Positions 1-9,100 of a DNA stretch of 17,938 nt are shown in pieces. The notes below the pieces were generated by a model, which was not told where the DNA came from, did no database searches, and saw only the letters and a list, made by a program, of their open reading frames with translations. This DNA comes from JBFJVZ01 sp041623895 (GTDB lineage: Bacteria > Planctomycetota > Planctomycetia > Pirellulales > Pirellulaceae): the NCBI GenBank assembly GCA_041623895.1, contig JBFJVZ010000109.1, positions 1-17,938 on the forward strand, given 5' to 3'. Every line of letters begins with the position of its first letter. The stretch's first letter is position 1. The position numbers and the translations under genes were made by a program.

Positions 1-11
1 TAAGGGAACGA

Positions 12-30
12 TCGTTCGCGGAGCGAACGA
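12..30 (-). terminator. GC-rich hairpin beyond the GntR gene
   Basis: Perfect 8-bp inverted repeat TCGTTCGC / GCGAACGA around a 3-base GGA loop. It lies about 50 bases past the stop codon of the minus-strand GntR gene. On that strand the stem is followed by TCGTTCCCTTA, which is only moderately T-rich, so this is a possible but not classical intrinsic terminator. It could equally be the edge of a small interspersed palindrome, since it touches the window end. Confidence 0.3.
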
Positions 31-80
31 CGACGATCATAAATTCACAGCCTAGTAGCGAACAGATAAGCGACGACACT

Positions 81-818
81 TCACTTTCCCCCATTCATCG
101 CCGGCGGCTCTCGCATCTCGTCGAGCAGGCTGTTGTAAGCCGCACGAATATGGTCGCGCATCTCGCGTTGCGCCCCATCGGCTTCGCCCGCCGCCAAGGC
201 CGCGTAAATTCGCGCGTGCTGTTCGTTCGTTTCCGCACGCCGATTGTTAGACCAGCGAATCCGATCTAAATGAGGCCTGACGTCAACCAACAGAATCCGT
301 AGCAGCGAAGTCATCACGGTGTTGCCGGATAGTCGTCCAATCTCCAGGTGAAACTCAACGTCAAGTCGAGCGTACTCGGGCGATTCGTCTTCCAGCGGAA
401 TCTCCGCCATATCGGAAAGGATCTGCCTAAGCCGGAACAGCTCCGACAGCTCTCTCCGCTCAGCCGCCCGTGCGACCATCGTCAATTCGAGTGCTTCGCG
501 GGTCTCAAGAATGTGAAACAGGTTCTGGTCGGGCTGACCCATGACCTGTTCAAACGAGCGTGCTGCGACGGCCTCCACAGCGTCAGCATCTGCTTCTCCC
601 TGAACAATCGCTCCGACACGGGGAAGGATCTTCACAACGCCACGTGCCTGTGCCGTTAGCAAGGCATCTCGAACGGTACCGGCTTTTACGCCAAACTGGA
701 CAGCCAGTTCACGAATGGATGGCAAGCGGTCTCCAGGTGCGAGCCCGTTGTCAGTGATCAAATCAACAAGCAACTGAACAATATCGACCGCTTCGAGCGT
801 TTCTGTCGCCGAATTCAT
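81..818 (-). CDS. GntR-family transcriptional regulator, FadR/FCD subfamily
   Basis: A 245-residue DNA-binding repressor or activator, expected to act in the cytoplasm as a dimer that responds to a small carboxylated ligand. Residues about 8-73 form the GntR winged helix-turn-helix, including the APGDRLPSIRELA and GTVRDAL motifs. Residues about 98-232 form the all-helical FCD effector domain. The usual FCD metal-binding set is visible: D153 and H157 (in LDVEFH), H201 (EQHARI) and H223 (MRDHIR). The frame opens at a TTG at 824, but ATG 818 is preferred: AGGA lies 7 bases upstream of it and only 1 base from the TTG. The gene is divergent from the FAD oxidoreductase at 1037-3148. It very likely controls itself and that neighbour through the repeated palindromes between them. 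The ligand cannot be read from the sequence. Confidence 0.93.
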   Translation of the reverse strand: MNSATETLEAVDIVQLLVDLITDNGLAPGDRLPSIRELAVQFGVKAGTVRDALLTAQARGVVKILPRVGAIVQGEADADAVEAVAARSFEQVMGQPDQNLFHILETREALELTMVARAAERRELSELFRLRQILSDMAEIPLEDESPEYARLDVEFHLEIGRLSGNTVMTSLLRILLVDVRPHLDRIRWSNNRRAETNEQHARIYAALAAGEADGAQREMRDHIRAAYNSLLDEMREPPAMNGGK

Positions 819-825
819 ACCCAAA

Positions 826-829
826 TCCT
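826..829 (-). promoter_or_regulatory. Ribosome-binding site of the GntR gene
   Basis: AGGA on the minus strand, 7 bases before ATG 818. This spacing favours the ATG over the in-frame TTG at 824. Confidence 0.55.
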
Positions 830-834
830 ATGAA

Positions 835-845
835 CTGATAATCAG
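835..845. promoter_or_regulatory. Palindromic operator copy 1 (GntR-proximal)
   Basis: CTGATAATCAG, the exact reverse complement of the copy at 946-956. It lies 16 bases upstream of the regulator's ATG, just before its ribosome-binding site, a position suited to autoregulation. A short symmetric site next to a GntR/FCD gene is what this family usually binds. That the GntR protein binds here is inferred. Confidence 0.6.
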
Positions 846-862
846 CGGGAAGCAAGATTAAA

Positions 863-888
863 TCCCTGATCTACATGACTCTCAGGGA
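863..888. promoter_or_regulatory. Inverted repeat between the divergent genes
   Basis: TCCCTGA (863-869) and TCAGGGA (882-888) are perfect 7-base arms around 12 bases. The arms share the CTGA/TCAG core of the flanking operators, but the half-sites are much farther apart. It may be a lower-affinity or second regulator site, or chance. It sits where the regulator's own promoter would be expected. Confidence 0.3.
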
Positions 889-904
889 CAGCTAACCGAG
901 GGAA

Positions 905-956
905 AAGATTATCAGGAGCTGCGTTCTGATTGTCAAGTGATTTATCTGATTATCAG
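905..956. promoter_or_regulatory. Phased operator array (copies 2-4)
   Basis: Three further copies of the 11-bp palindrome. Copy 2 (905-915, AAGATTATCAG) differs from CTGATTATCAG in two bases. Copy 3 (926-936, CTGATTGTCAA) differs in two bases. Copy 4 (946-956, CTGATTATCAG) is perfect. Their starts are 21 and 20 bases apart, about two helical turns, so dimers would sit on one face of the DNA and could bind cooperatively. The array is 80 bases upstream of the oxidoreductase start and overlaps the best promoter-like hexamers there, so repression is the simplest model. Confidence 0.6.
930..956 (+). promoter_or_regulatory. Possible promoter of the FAD oxidoreductase
   Basis: TTGTCA (930-935) and TATCAG (951-956) resemble -35 and -10 hexamers, but with a short 15-base spacer. 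Both hexamers overlap operator copies 3 and 4. This is a weak prediction: planctomycete promoters are poorly defined and no other good candidate was found. Confidence 0.25.
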
Positions 957-1036
957 AAGCTGGAGCAGGTGACGTGCAGTTGCCGGACAATTCAACAACA
1001 GAGAAGCCAACAGCAACCAATAGAACAAACAGCTAA

Positions 1037-3148
1037 ATGAAACCCCCGAGAGAATCGATACTTCGAAATCGGCACACCACGCTCTCGTTGGCGATTCTCT
1101 TCCTCTGCGGGTTCACCGCATCTGCGGCTGACCGGCAATCGAACGGATGGGAGAGCACCAACGCCGATGTGATCGTCTACGGTTCGACCCCCGGTGGTTT
1201 CTGCGCCGCCATTGCCGCCGCACGTGAAGGGGCTTCGGTCATTCTCCTGGAACCGACGGATCATGTTGGCGCGATGAGTACCGGTGGGCTGAGTCACTGC
1301 GACTCGAACCAGATGGTCCGTAAGACACTGATGGGGCTGTTTGATGAGTGGCACACACGCGTGGTGAAAGACTACACCGATCGCGGCCTCAAGGCTGCTT
1401 ACAACCCGGCGAAGAAGGACCAGTCGAAATGGACTTTCGAGCCGCATGTCGCCATGCGTGTGACGATGCAGATGCTGAAAGAGTCTGGGGTCACCGTGCT
1501 GGCCGAACGCTATCTCAAATCGGTCACGAAAGACGGCCCCAGAATCTCGTCGCTGGTCACAAAGAACGGCACGTTCACCGCCAGAGTGTTTGTTGACGGC
1601 ACCTACGAAGGCGACCTGATGGCGGCCGCCGGAGTCGACTGGACGATCGGTCGCGAGGGCCGTGACGAATACGGCGAGTCGCTGGCCGGCAAGCAGTACC
1701 CGAAGCAGAAGATGAACATCAACGGATTCGATGATGAAGGCAGGCTGTTGCCGCTGGTCACAACGGGTGATGCCGGGCCTGAGGAGGCGGGCGACAAGAA
1801 CCTCATGACCTACAGCTTCCGGCTGTGTCTGACCGAGGATGCAAACAACCGCGTGCCCATGCCGAAACCGGACAACTACAACCCGGACCGCTTCGAGATC
1901 GTCCGCCGTGCCCTCAAAGCGGGAGAGAAACGTGTTGGCTTTGATCTCTACCCGCTGCCCGGCAGGAAACTGGACGGCAACAATTCGATCGGCGGACAGT
2001 TTTCAATCGGCCTGGTCGGCGGCGGGAACGACTGGCACTCGGCCGACGAAGCGGGGCGAAAGAAGATCTGGGAAGCGCACAAGCAGTACACGCTCGAGTT
2101 CTTTCACTTCCTGACGACCGACCCGGCCGTGCCCGCAGCGACTCGCAATCGATACGCGAAGCTCGGCCTGTGCAAGGACGAGTTCGCCAGCTACGACCAC
2201 TTCTCACCGGCACTCTACGTCCGCGAATCGCGGCGGATGAAGGGCCTGTATGTCATCAGCCAGCAGGACATCCTTGAGTTGCCGGAGAAGAACGACCCGA
2301 TCGCGATCTCGTCGTTCCCGATCGATTCGCACGACTGCCAACGCATCGCACTTAAGGGCGGAGGCGTCATCAACGAGGGGACGATTTTCCCCGTGCGGAG
2401 AATTCCCGGTCAGGGCTACGCGTACCACGTGCCGTACCGCTCGATCCTGCCGAAACCCGAGCAGTGCGACAACCTGCTCGTGCCGGTCGCGCTGTCATGC
2501 ACGCACGTCGGAATCTCGTCGCTGCGGATCGAAGGTGCGTGGATGGTGATCGGTCAGGGGGCCGGCATCGCCGCGGCGCTGGCGGCGGATCAGGACGTGT
2601 CCGTGCAGGAACTGGAGTACGCGAAGCTCCGCGACCGACTGCTGGCTCAGAAGCAGGTTCTGCAATTGCCGGACGTGTCCGATCTGCCATCGGCAAGCGG
2701 TTCCATCGCTGCGAAGACGCTGCCGGGAATCGTACTCGACGATGCGCACGCGAAGCTGACAGGCAACTGGTCTCGATCAACGAATTTTAAACCGTACATC
2801 GAAAACGGATACGTCTTCAGCGGAGAAAAAGATGCCAAAACAAAAGGCGACGGCAAATCGACCGCGACCTTTCGATTCAAAGCGTCAAAGTCCGGTCGAT
2901 ATCAGGTGCTGATGGCTTATTCGGCTCATGAAACCCGAGCGAAGAATGTCCCCGTGACTGTTTCGTCAGGGGCTCACAGCAAAACCATCGTGGTGGATCA
3001 AACTGCACCACTCCCAGACGGCAAACGCTTTCGCCCCATCGACACGGTCGATCTTCAGGCGGATGCCGAAACCGTCATTCAAATTTCGAACGCGGACACG
3101 GGCGGCTTTGTGATCCTGGATGCACTGCAACTGCTTCCCGTTAAGTAG
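1037..3148 (+). CDS. Exported FAD-dependent oxidoreductase with golvesin/xanthan-lyase-like C-terminal domain
   Basis: A 703-residue exported flavoprotein of the FAD_oxidored type. Related planctomycete and Bacteroidetes genes are often labelled 'xanthan lyase', a name with little support for the actual reaction. A signal peptide is visible: basic start, hydrophobic run at about 15-30, cleavage after TASA. The dinucleotide fold begins at residue 44 (DVIVYGSTPGG), in which STPGG replaces the usual GAGxxG, followed by AREGASVILLEP. A second family motif, HVGAMSTGGLSHCD, is at about 76-89. Residues about 565-703 form a separate beta-rich domain like the golvesin/Xly carbohydrate-binding module, ending TGGFVILDALQLLP. 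The enzyme probably oxidises a sugar or similar substrate outside the cytoplasm. ATG 1037 has no strong ribosome-binding site, but it gives a proper signal peptide. The divergent GntR gene is the likely regulator. Confidence 0.88.
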   Translation: MKPPRESILRNRHTTLSLAILFLCGFTASAADRQSNGWESTNADVIVYGSTPGGFCAAIAAAREGASVILLEPTDHVGAMSTGGLSHCDSNQMVRKTLMGLFDEWHTRVVKDYTDRGLKAAYNPAKKDQSKWTFEPHVAMRVTMQMLKESGVTVLAERYLKSVTKDGPRISSLVTKNGTFTARVFVDGTYEGDLMAAAGVDWTIGREGRDEYGESLAGKQYPKQKMNINGFDDEGRLLPLVTTGDAGPEEAGDKNLMTYSFRLCLTEDANNRVPMPKPDNYNPDRFEIVRRALKAGEKRVGFDLYPLPGRKLDGNNSIGGQFSIGLVGGGNDWHSADEAGRKKIWEAHKQYTLEFFHFLTTDPAVPAATRNRYAKLGLCKDEFASYDHFSPALYVRESRRMKGLYVISQQDILELPEKNDPIAISSFPIDSHDCQRIALKGGGVINEGTIFPVRRIPGQGYAYHVPYRSILPKPEQCDNLLVPVALSCTHVGISSLRIEGAWMVIGQGAGIAAALAADQDVSVQELEYAKLRDRLLAQKQVLQLPDVSDLPSASGSIAAKTLPGIVLDDAHAKLTGNWSRSTNFKPYIENGYVFSGEKDAKTKGDGKSTATFRFKASKSGRYQVLMAYSAHETRAKNVPVTVSSGAHSKTIVVDQTAPLPDGKRFRPIDTVDLQADAETVIQISNADTGGFVILDALQLLPVK

Positions 3149-3286
3149 AAGCTGAAAAAGCAGCACTTACGACGATTCGGCTTCTCGTCAAATGGACCCC
3201 TGTCCGAGCAGTTGTCTGAAAAGTCTGACCGGTCAACGAACTTGCACGGGGGCAGTTTTTTGACCGCAGGCGATCGAAACCTGCTT

Positions 3287-4762
3287 TCACCTGACCGACA
3301 GGATTGGGCTCAATTGGCTTTCCAACGATTCCGCCTCTGTGTTGCAGTACGATTGGCTAATCCAGCGCATGAAGTCGGCTCGGCGGATCTTACCGAGTGG
3401 TTTTTCACCATCAACAATCAACACCTGCCGGACGGTACTGCGGCAGAGAAATTCACAAATTTCGCGAGCTCTCGTCTCAACCCGATAGGTCACCAGTTGA
3501 GTTTTCATGAGGTTCTGTATGGGAGAATCCAATCTCTTGCCCGCCAACGTTGCTGTCATGATGTCGTCTACGTCGATCACACCCGCCACCAAGCCATCGG
3601 CATTCAGCACAGTAATGGACTCAACACCCTCGGACTGAATCAATCGAACCGCCTCGCTGATCGTTTCTTGCGGGGATAGAGAATCTCCAAGGGGAATCAT
3701 GATTTCTTTGGCAGTCAGCCGGCCCCAAATCGGTGATTCGTCACGCCCGCCAAGTTCCCTCAGGCGCTCAAAGACGACGACCCGGTTCCGACCGAGCCGC
3801 TTTGCAATCAACATTGCTTCATCTGCTTGCTCGATCAATTGCTTGGGGCGGGGCAACTCACCGGTGTGGCTCGTCAGACCGAAGCTGGCCGAAATCTTCA
3901 CCTCCTGGCCGTCGACTGGAATTGCTAACTCGGCAATTCTCTGTCGAACGCGTTCGCACCAGGTAACTGCATTCTGTTCCGCGGTTTCTGAAAGTAAGAT
4001 GCAAAACTCTTCGCCCCCAAAACGGCCGACAAGGTCGCTCGTGCGACTGTTCGAGCGAAGGATATGCGCGACTTGTTCGAGGACTCGGTCGCCGGTCGCG
4101 TGTCCAAACGTATCATTGATGCGTTTGAAGAAGTCGATATCTAACATGACGCATGACAAAGGTCTTTGATATCGCTTGGACCGTTGCCATTCGGCTTGGA
4201 AAAGTTCGATAAAAGTGTTGCGATTCAGGACTCCCGTCAGGGCATCATGCCTCGCCAGTTCTGCCAACTTTTGATTCAAGGCTGCCATCGATTGCGAGGT
4301 TCGCTTGAGGCTGACATGCGTTGCGACTCTGGCCAGTACTACCTTCAAGTCGAAGGGCTTGGTGAGGTAGTCGTTTGCTCCTAATTCAAGGGCGCGCACA
4401 ATATCTTCGGCGGTGTCCTTGGCGGTGACCATGATTACGGGGAGTTGCTCGCGAGAATGTCTGTCTCGAATCCATTTCAGCACGTCCCAGCCATTCACGT
4501 TCGGCATCATGATGTCCAACAGGATCGCGTCAAAGGAAGATCGCGTTAGACAGTCAATCGCGTCCGCGCCGCCCGTCGCTACGGTCACGTCATAGCCGCG
4601 ACGTCTGAGTCGCCGCGAGAGCAAATCGCGGTTCATGTCATTGTCGTCCACAACCAGAAGAGAACGGTGATCACGTTCTTCGACAATCGGCAACGCGGTG
4701 TGCCCGGACGAGCAGCTGGAATCGGCGTGTTCGTGAAACTGTTCGAGTTTATCCGCCACCAT
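3287..4762 (-). CDS. Response regulator-diguanylate cyclase with CBS pair (REC-GGDEF-CBS)
   Basis: A 491-residue cytoplasmic signalling protein predicted to make cyclic di-GMP from two GTP. The receiver domain (about 33-150) has acidic D39/D40, phospho-acceptor D83 in LLDIMMP, T113 and K135. The cyclase domain (about 165-335) starts HDALTGVLNR and has an active-site GGEEF at 249-253. RTSD at 240-243 sits exactly five residues upstream of that motif and is a complete inhibitory I-site, so product inhibition is expected. Residues about 350-475 form two CBS repeats, a module that commonly binds adenine nucleotides. No transmembrane segment is seen, and the cognate kinase is not in this window. 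The next minus-strand gene upstream, FHA-GGDEF, ends 274 bases before this start. ATG 4762 lacks a clear ribosome-binding site. The gene is convergent with the FAD oxidoreductase. Confidence 0.92.
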   Translation of the reverse strand: MVADKLEQFHEHADSSCSSGHTALPIVEERDHRSLLVVDDNDMNRDLLSRRLRRRGYDVTVATGGADAIDCLTRSSFDAILLDIMMPNVNGWDVLKWIRDRHSREQLPVIMVTAKDTAEDIVRALELGANDYLTKPFDLKVVLARVATHVSLKRTSQSMAALNQKLAELARHDALTGVLNRNTFIELFQAEWQRSKRYQRPLSCVMLDIDFFKRINDTFGHATGDRVLEQVAHILRSNSRTSDLVGRFGGEEFCILLSETAEQNAVTWCERVRQRIAELAIPVDGQEVKISASFGLTSHTGELPRPKQLIEQADEAMLIAKRLGRNRVVVFERLRELGGRDESPIWGRLTAKEIMIPLGDSLSPQETISEAVRLIQSEGVESITVLNADGLVAGVIDVDDIMTATLAGKRLDSPIQNLMKTQLVTYRVETRAREICEFLCRSTVRQVLIVDGEKPLGKIRRADFMRWISQSYCNTEAESLESQLSPILSVR

Positions 4763-4962
4763 TAAACACCGATTCTTGATCCATGAGGTTCTTGCCCCCT
4801 GCCCCTACAGAGAACCGCAACGAAGGATGGGACGTTTTCCGCATACGTGCCCGAGTATTTGAGAGATTTCGGTGACGCGGGCCGCAAGCTCTACCGACTC
4901 TGACGAATATGACGACACACGGGAGGTCCAAAACGATGCCACTGGGAAGTCATCGGGTTGGT

Positions 4963-4984
4963 ACTTGCCCGACGATCGGCAAGT
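4963..4984 (-). terminator. Hairpin between the two cyclase genes
   Basis: ACTTGCC (4963-4969) and GGCAAGT (4978-4984) are perfect 7-base arms with an 8-base loop, about 50 bases past the FHA-GGDEF stop. No T-run follows on the minus strand, so intrinsic termination is uncertain. It may be a transcript-end stem or an unrelated site. Confidence 0.25.
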
Positions 4985-5036
4985 GGCAGTTGCATTGCGG
5001 AAGCAACCAATTCACCAGTCCTGGGGATCCCAGACG

Positions 5037-5966
5037 TCAGGCCGAAACACGATTCTTGCCGTGCGCTTTGGCTCGATAGAGGGCTTCGTCAGACCGTGAA
5101 ATGAGGTTGAGAAGTTCGTGGCCGGATTCTGGATAGCAGGCCACGCCGATGCTGATCGTGGGTGCCAAAGCGATCCCATCCTTTTCCATCGACGCGGTTT
5201 CGACGGCGTCGCGAATCTGTTCGGCAATCTCAGTCGCCGAAGCCAAGTCATGATCTGGCAGGAATGCGGTGAACTCGTCGCCTCCAAAGCGGCAGGCGCG
5301 TCCTCGCGAGCCCATGACACGTGCGATCAGACGACCCGTTTCCCCGATCACGTGAGCACCGAACAGATGGCCGTGCGTGTCGTTGATTCGCTTGACACCG
5401 TCCATGTCCATCATCAGTACGGCCAAGGAACCGCTGGTTTGATTTGCCTCCTGGAGGGCAAATTCGAGAGCTTCGTCAAACCGGCGCTTGGACGGAAGCC
5501 CCGTGAGCGGATCCGTCCCGACCAGCATCGCGATCTCACTTTGAAAATGAATGTCGATTTCATCCGCCAGAGCGAATCGGATCACCGTATCGCCAACCAA
5601 AATCTTGTCCCCGTCCTGCAATGGTTGCGGCCCGGCGATTAATGAACCGCCCACGCGAGTACCGTTGGTCGATCCCAAATCCTGGATCAGATAACGGTCG
5701 TCACCAACCGGCATGATGGTCGCGTGTCGACGGGAAACTCGATGATCAAGCAGCGGAAACTCGCAGTTTGGGTCACGGCCAACAACTGCACGGTCTTCAA
5801 TGGATGCGTGAACGCCCAAGTCCGCGCGCCCACGAATCACGGTCAAGAACGCTCTCTTGGACTGAGACTTCTGCAACAGGCCGTCGGAATCCTCGATGCG
5901 GACCGTCCCAGTCAGTTGCGGGCTCGGAGGTATTTTCGATAGTTGATCGTCGTTGTAAATACTCAT
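5037..5966 (-). CDS. FHA domain-containing diguanylate cyclase (FHA-GGDEF)
   Basis: A 309-residue cytoplasmic protein. The FHA domain (about 41-133) keeps its phosphothreonine-binding landmarks: VVGRDP (G63, R64), VSRRH (S78, H81) and STNG (N101). Residues about 138-309 are a cyclase domain starting TDPLTGLPSKRRF, with an intact GGDEF at 208-212 and the closing YRAKAHGKNRV. The RxxD I-site expected five residues before GGDEF is absent (GSRG is there), so feedback inhibition is probably missing. FHA domains read Ser/Thr kinase output; no such kinase is encoded nearby. The frame opens at a TTG at 5996, but ATG 5966 is chosen; neither has a good ribosome-binding site. The gene follows the DUF1592 gene by 152 bases on the same strand and precedes the REC-GGDEF-CBS gene. 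Confidence 0.92.
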   Translation of the reverse strand: MSIYNDDQLSKIPPSPQLTGTVRIEDSDGLLQKSQSKRAFLTVIRGRADLGVHASIEDRAVVGRDPNCEFPLLDHRVSRRHATIMPVGDDRYLIQDLGSTNGTRVGGSLIAGPQPLQDGDKILVGDTVIRFALADEIDIHFQSEIAMLVGTDPLTGLPSKRRFDEALEFALQEANQTSGSLAVLMMDMDGVKRINDTHGHLFGAHVIGETGRLIARVMGSRGRACRFGGDEFTAFLPDHDLASATEIAEQIRDAVETASMEKDGIALAPTISIGVACYPESGHELLNLISRSDEALYRAKAHGKNRVSA

Positions 5967-6118
5967 GTCACTGCGGATACTACGGAGAAAGAGCAAATCT
6001 CGTCAACGTAGATCCCTGCCCGTCGGATCGCTGGGGTGCAGGACGAAGCAAATTAGCTCGTGGCGCCCGTGATAGCAAGCGTAAACAGGTACTCACCGTG
6101 GACCCATTCGTACCTGCT

Positions 6119-9100
6119 TTACGGAGTCTTGAACTGAACGCCTTTCTTTTTGAGCGCCGCTTCCAGAGATGATCGATTCGTCTTGTCGGGATCGATCCAT
6201 GCGGTGGCTTGGCCGGTTTGGAAACTGGACGTCGCTTGCACGACACCCTCCACTCGCATCAGGGTCTCGTACACCGCCAGTGAGCAGGCTTTGCAGTCCA
6301 GTCCAGTGACCGGGATTTCGATCAGCTTCAGCCGCTGACGATCGATCGAGCTGGCTGGTTTGATTCCAAAGGTGTGATTGGATAGCTGTCTAATGCCGTT
6401 GTTCAGCCGGTCGATGATTTGATCCCCACTTGCGCCGCGAAAAAGATCGCTACCCGAAGCATAGGCGATCGTAACCGTTGCGGTATCAAAGTCAACGTCA
6501 ATCAGGTTGGCTTCCGGGAACTCTGCCAACACTTTTTTCATGTCATCAACGCGACGGGGACTAAATAGTCCGCTGACTTGAACCTTCAGTGAGTCACCAT
6601 CAGCGAAGTCGAATTCATGCGGAGCTGTTTCCTTGTTGGGTATGACGGCGGCAACCACGGGGGACTTCACCGCTGGGAGAGTCGAAGTCATCATCATTCT
6701 GTGATCTGAATCTCGTGCGGCTTTGGCAATTTTTCTTGGGCCCTCGTGTTTCGCGTGGCCAATCGTGTTTGTTCGGCCGGTGAATAGCGGGCTGCCGACC
6801 AGCTCGTGCAGCAACGTCCGAATGCCGCCCCCATTGCTCTCGGTGCGGCGAACGATTTGTTCAATCAACGGTCGATCACTAAAACGGACTTCGCGACCGG
6901 TCGCGTAAACGGCCAATTGCCGCGTTAAATTTTGTAACAACCGCGTTGCATCCGATGCGATCAGTGTGCGGTACTGATCGATATCGTTGAACTCGCGACC
7001 ATCTGCAAGCGTTCCGGTGGCGTCCACGGCTGGGCCTAGTTTGAAACCGATGCCGATCAGTGGATCAATCGAGCCTCGATCCGCCGGATCGCCTTCTCCG
7101 ATCGAACGATAACGTTTGCGAAAGCCACCGATGACATCAAACGCTTCCAGCGCAAATCCCGGGGGGTCGATGCGTTGATGACATGAGGCACACACGGCAT
7201 GCTCGCGGTGCTTGGCAAGCTGTTCGCGGATTGTCGTGGTCCCACGCACATCCGGTTCGATTGCTGACACGTTTGCCGGCGGCGGCTCCGGCGGCTCGCC
7301 AAGCAACCGATCAATCACAAAAGCGCCGCGCGGAACCGGTGATGTCGTGGTTCCATTGGCCGTGATCTTCAGTATCGCTGCTTGAGTCAGCAGTCCGCCA
7401 CGCGGACAATCCTCGGGAACGCGGACACGACGAATCTGCGACCCCTGCACATCCGGGATGCCATAGTGCGTGGCCAGTTTTTGGTTGACCATCACAAAAT
7501 CCGACTTGATAACATGCCTGGCGTCGAGATCCTGGGCGAGCATTTCGCGAAAATAAGCCCTTGTTTCGGCGACCATCGTATCTTGCAGGTACGGACTGAA
7601 TTCGGGGTACAGTTTTTTGTCGGGATCGGTCGCCGCAATCTGACGCAGCTTCAGCCATTGACCAAGAAAATCTGAGATCAAACGATCGCAGCGTGGATCG
7701 TTCAGCAGTCGCTCGACCTGGGCGTGCAACACCGCAGGTTCCAGCAGATCACCCGCTGCGACATGCTGCATCAGTTGCTCGTCCGGTAGTGAGTTCCAGA
7801 GCAGATAAGAAAGACGGCAAGCGATCGCGTGAGCATCCAGTATGCCGGCTGGCAATTTACCAGTTGGCGGTTCACCGGCCGGAAGTTCACCGGTTGTTTC
7901 GACGTGGTACAGGAAATCAGGTGAAACGAGTGCAGCTCGATAGGCGGCCCGCATCGCCATTTCGAAACAGTCACCGGCAGCAAGACGATCACCGACGATC
8001 GTTACGTACTGTTGTCGCACTTGGTCAGCAACGGGCCGGCGGAATAGCTTCGGCAAGAATCTTGCCAGCAAGCGGTCCGCGTCCTCGAGTGGTGCGTGGC
8101 TGTGAACCGTCCACACGCCTGGTTGCGGATCGGGTCGATTCATGCCGGCACCAAGTTGTCGTACTTTGACTCTTTGCGGAGGTCGTACGTCCGGTTGATC
8201 TTGTTGTTTGAATTCCACCAGTGGCAAATCACCGAACAGCATCTTGTGACTTCGCGGCGGCCATGATTCATACAGCGGTCCTTCGATCTCCAACCAGTCC
8301 ACCACAATTCCTGGTCCGGTGAAGGCGAGTGCCCGACCTTTTCTCGCGTAATTGGCAACGGGGGCCAGCGAGGCTGTGTTGAATCCGATGATCTCGTTGT
8401 GATTGAGCCAGACGACGAATTCATGCTCGAGCGGCTTCGACTTGGGGGCGTCAAAATATCCGAGCACGTAACTGGGATGTTGGCCGCCGCGGCCGTCACC
8501 AGTTAACTGCACAACGGACAGCCGCGCTGCCTCGGTTCCGCGGCCGGCCAGCATCTTTCCTTTGTCCCATTGGAAGCTCCACAGTGATGTCCGCACGCGA
8601 TAACGCGCCGGATAAATGGTCACGTGCTCGATAAAGTAGGGATTGAAGGATTCATCTTCATGTCGAAACAAGCCAACCGAGGCGCCGTTGCGAAAGGAAC
8701 CGAGTCGTTCGTGCGCACCCTGGTCGATGTGATTCTGCTCGCCCGCCGGTGGGAACTCCGGATCAGGAAGTTTGTTTTTCAGCAGCACGCCATCGCCGTT
8801 CATCAACACATGGGCGACGAAACCACCTCGATTGGCCAGTGAAATCCGCCGTCGTTGGATGGTCGGCGGCTGGGGAAAAGTGGCGATGGCGAGATTCAAG
8901 ATGTGATCGGCTGCTTCCAGGTACTTCGCCATGTTGACGTGCGAGATGTCCAACGCATCGGTGTGCTTGTCGAAACCATGCGCAGTTCCGTCAGCCGGAA
9001 GATTCCCGGCCAAAGCGATCCCGGGCATGTCCAGTAGATCGCGGATCGTGTTCTCGTACTCGGTCCGCGTCAGCCGCCTGATGTGAGGCGATTGCTGTGA

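Noticed and set aside
3147..3189. Terminator between the convergent oxidoreductase and response-regulator genes
   Set aside because: AGAAGC/GCTTCT and GACGA/TCGTC pairs exist, but the stems are short, the loops long and no T-run follows.
3212..3679. 155-codon plus-strand frame over the end of the response-regulator gene
   Set aside because: It overlaps the CBS-coding part of a well-supported minus-strand gene and looks like its shadow.
6119..6690. HMA tail as a separate gene starting in the MMMTSTLP segment
   Set aside because: The frame is continuous with the DUF1592 protein, there is no stop between them, and the segment is not a convincing signal peptide.
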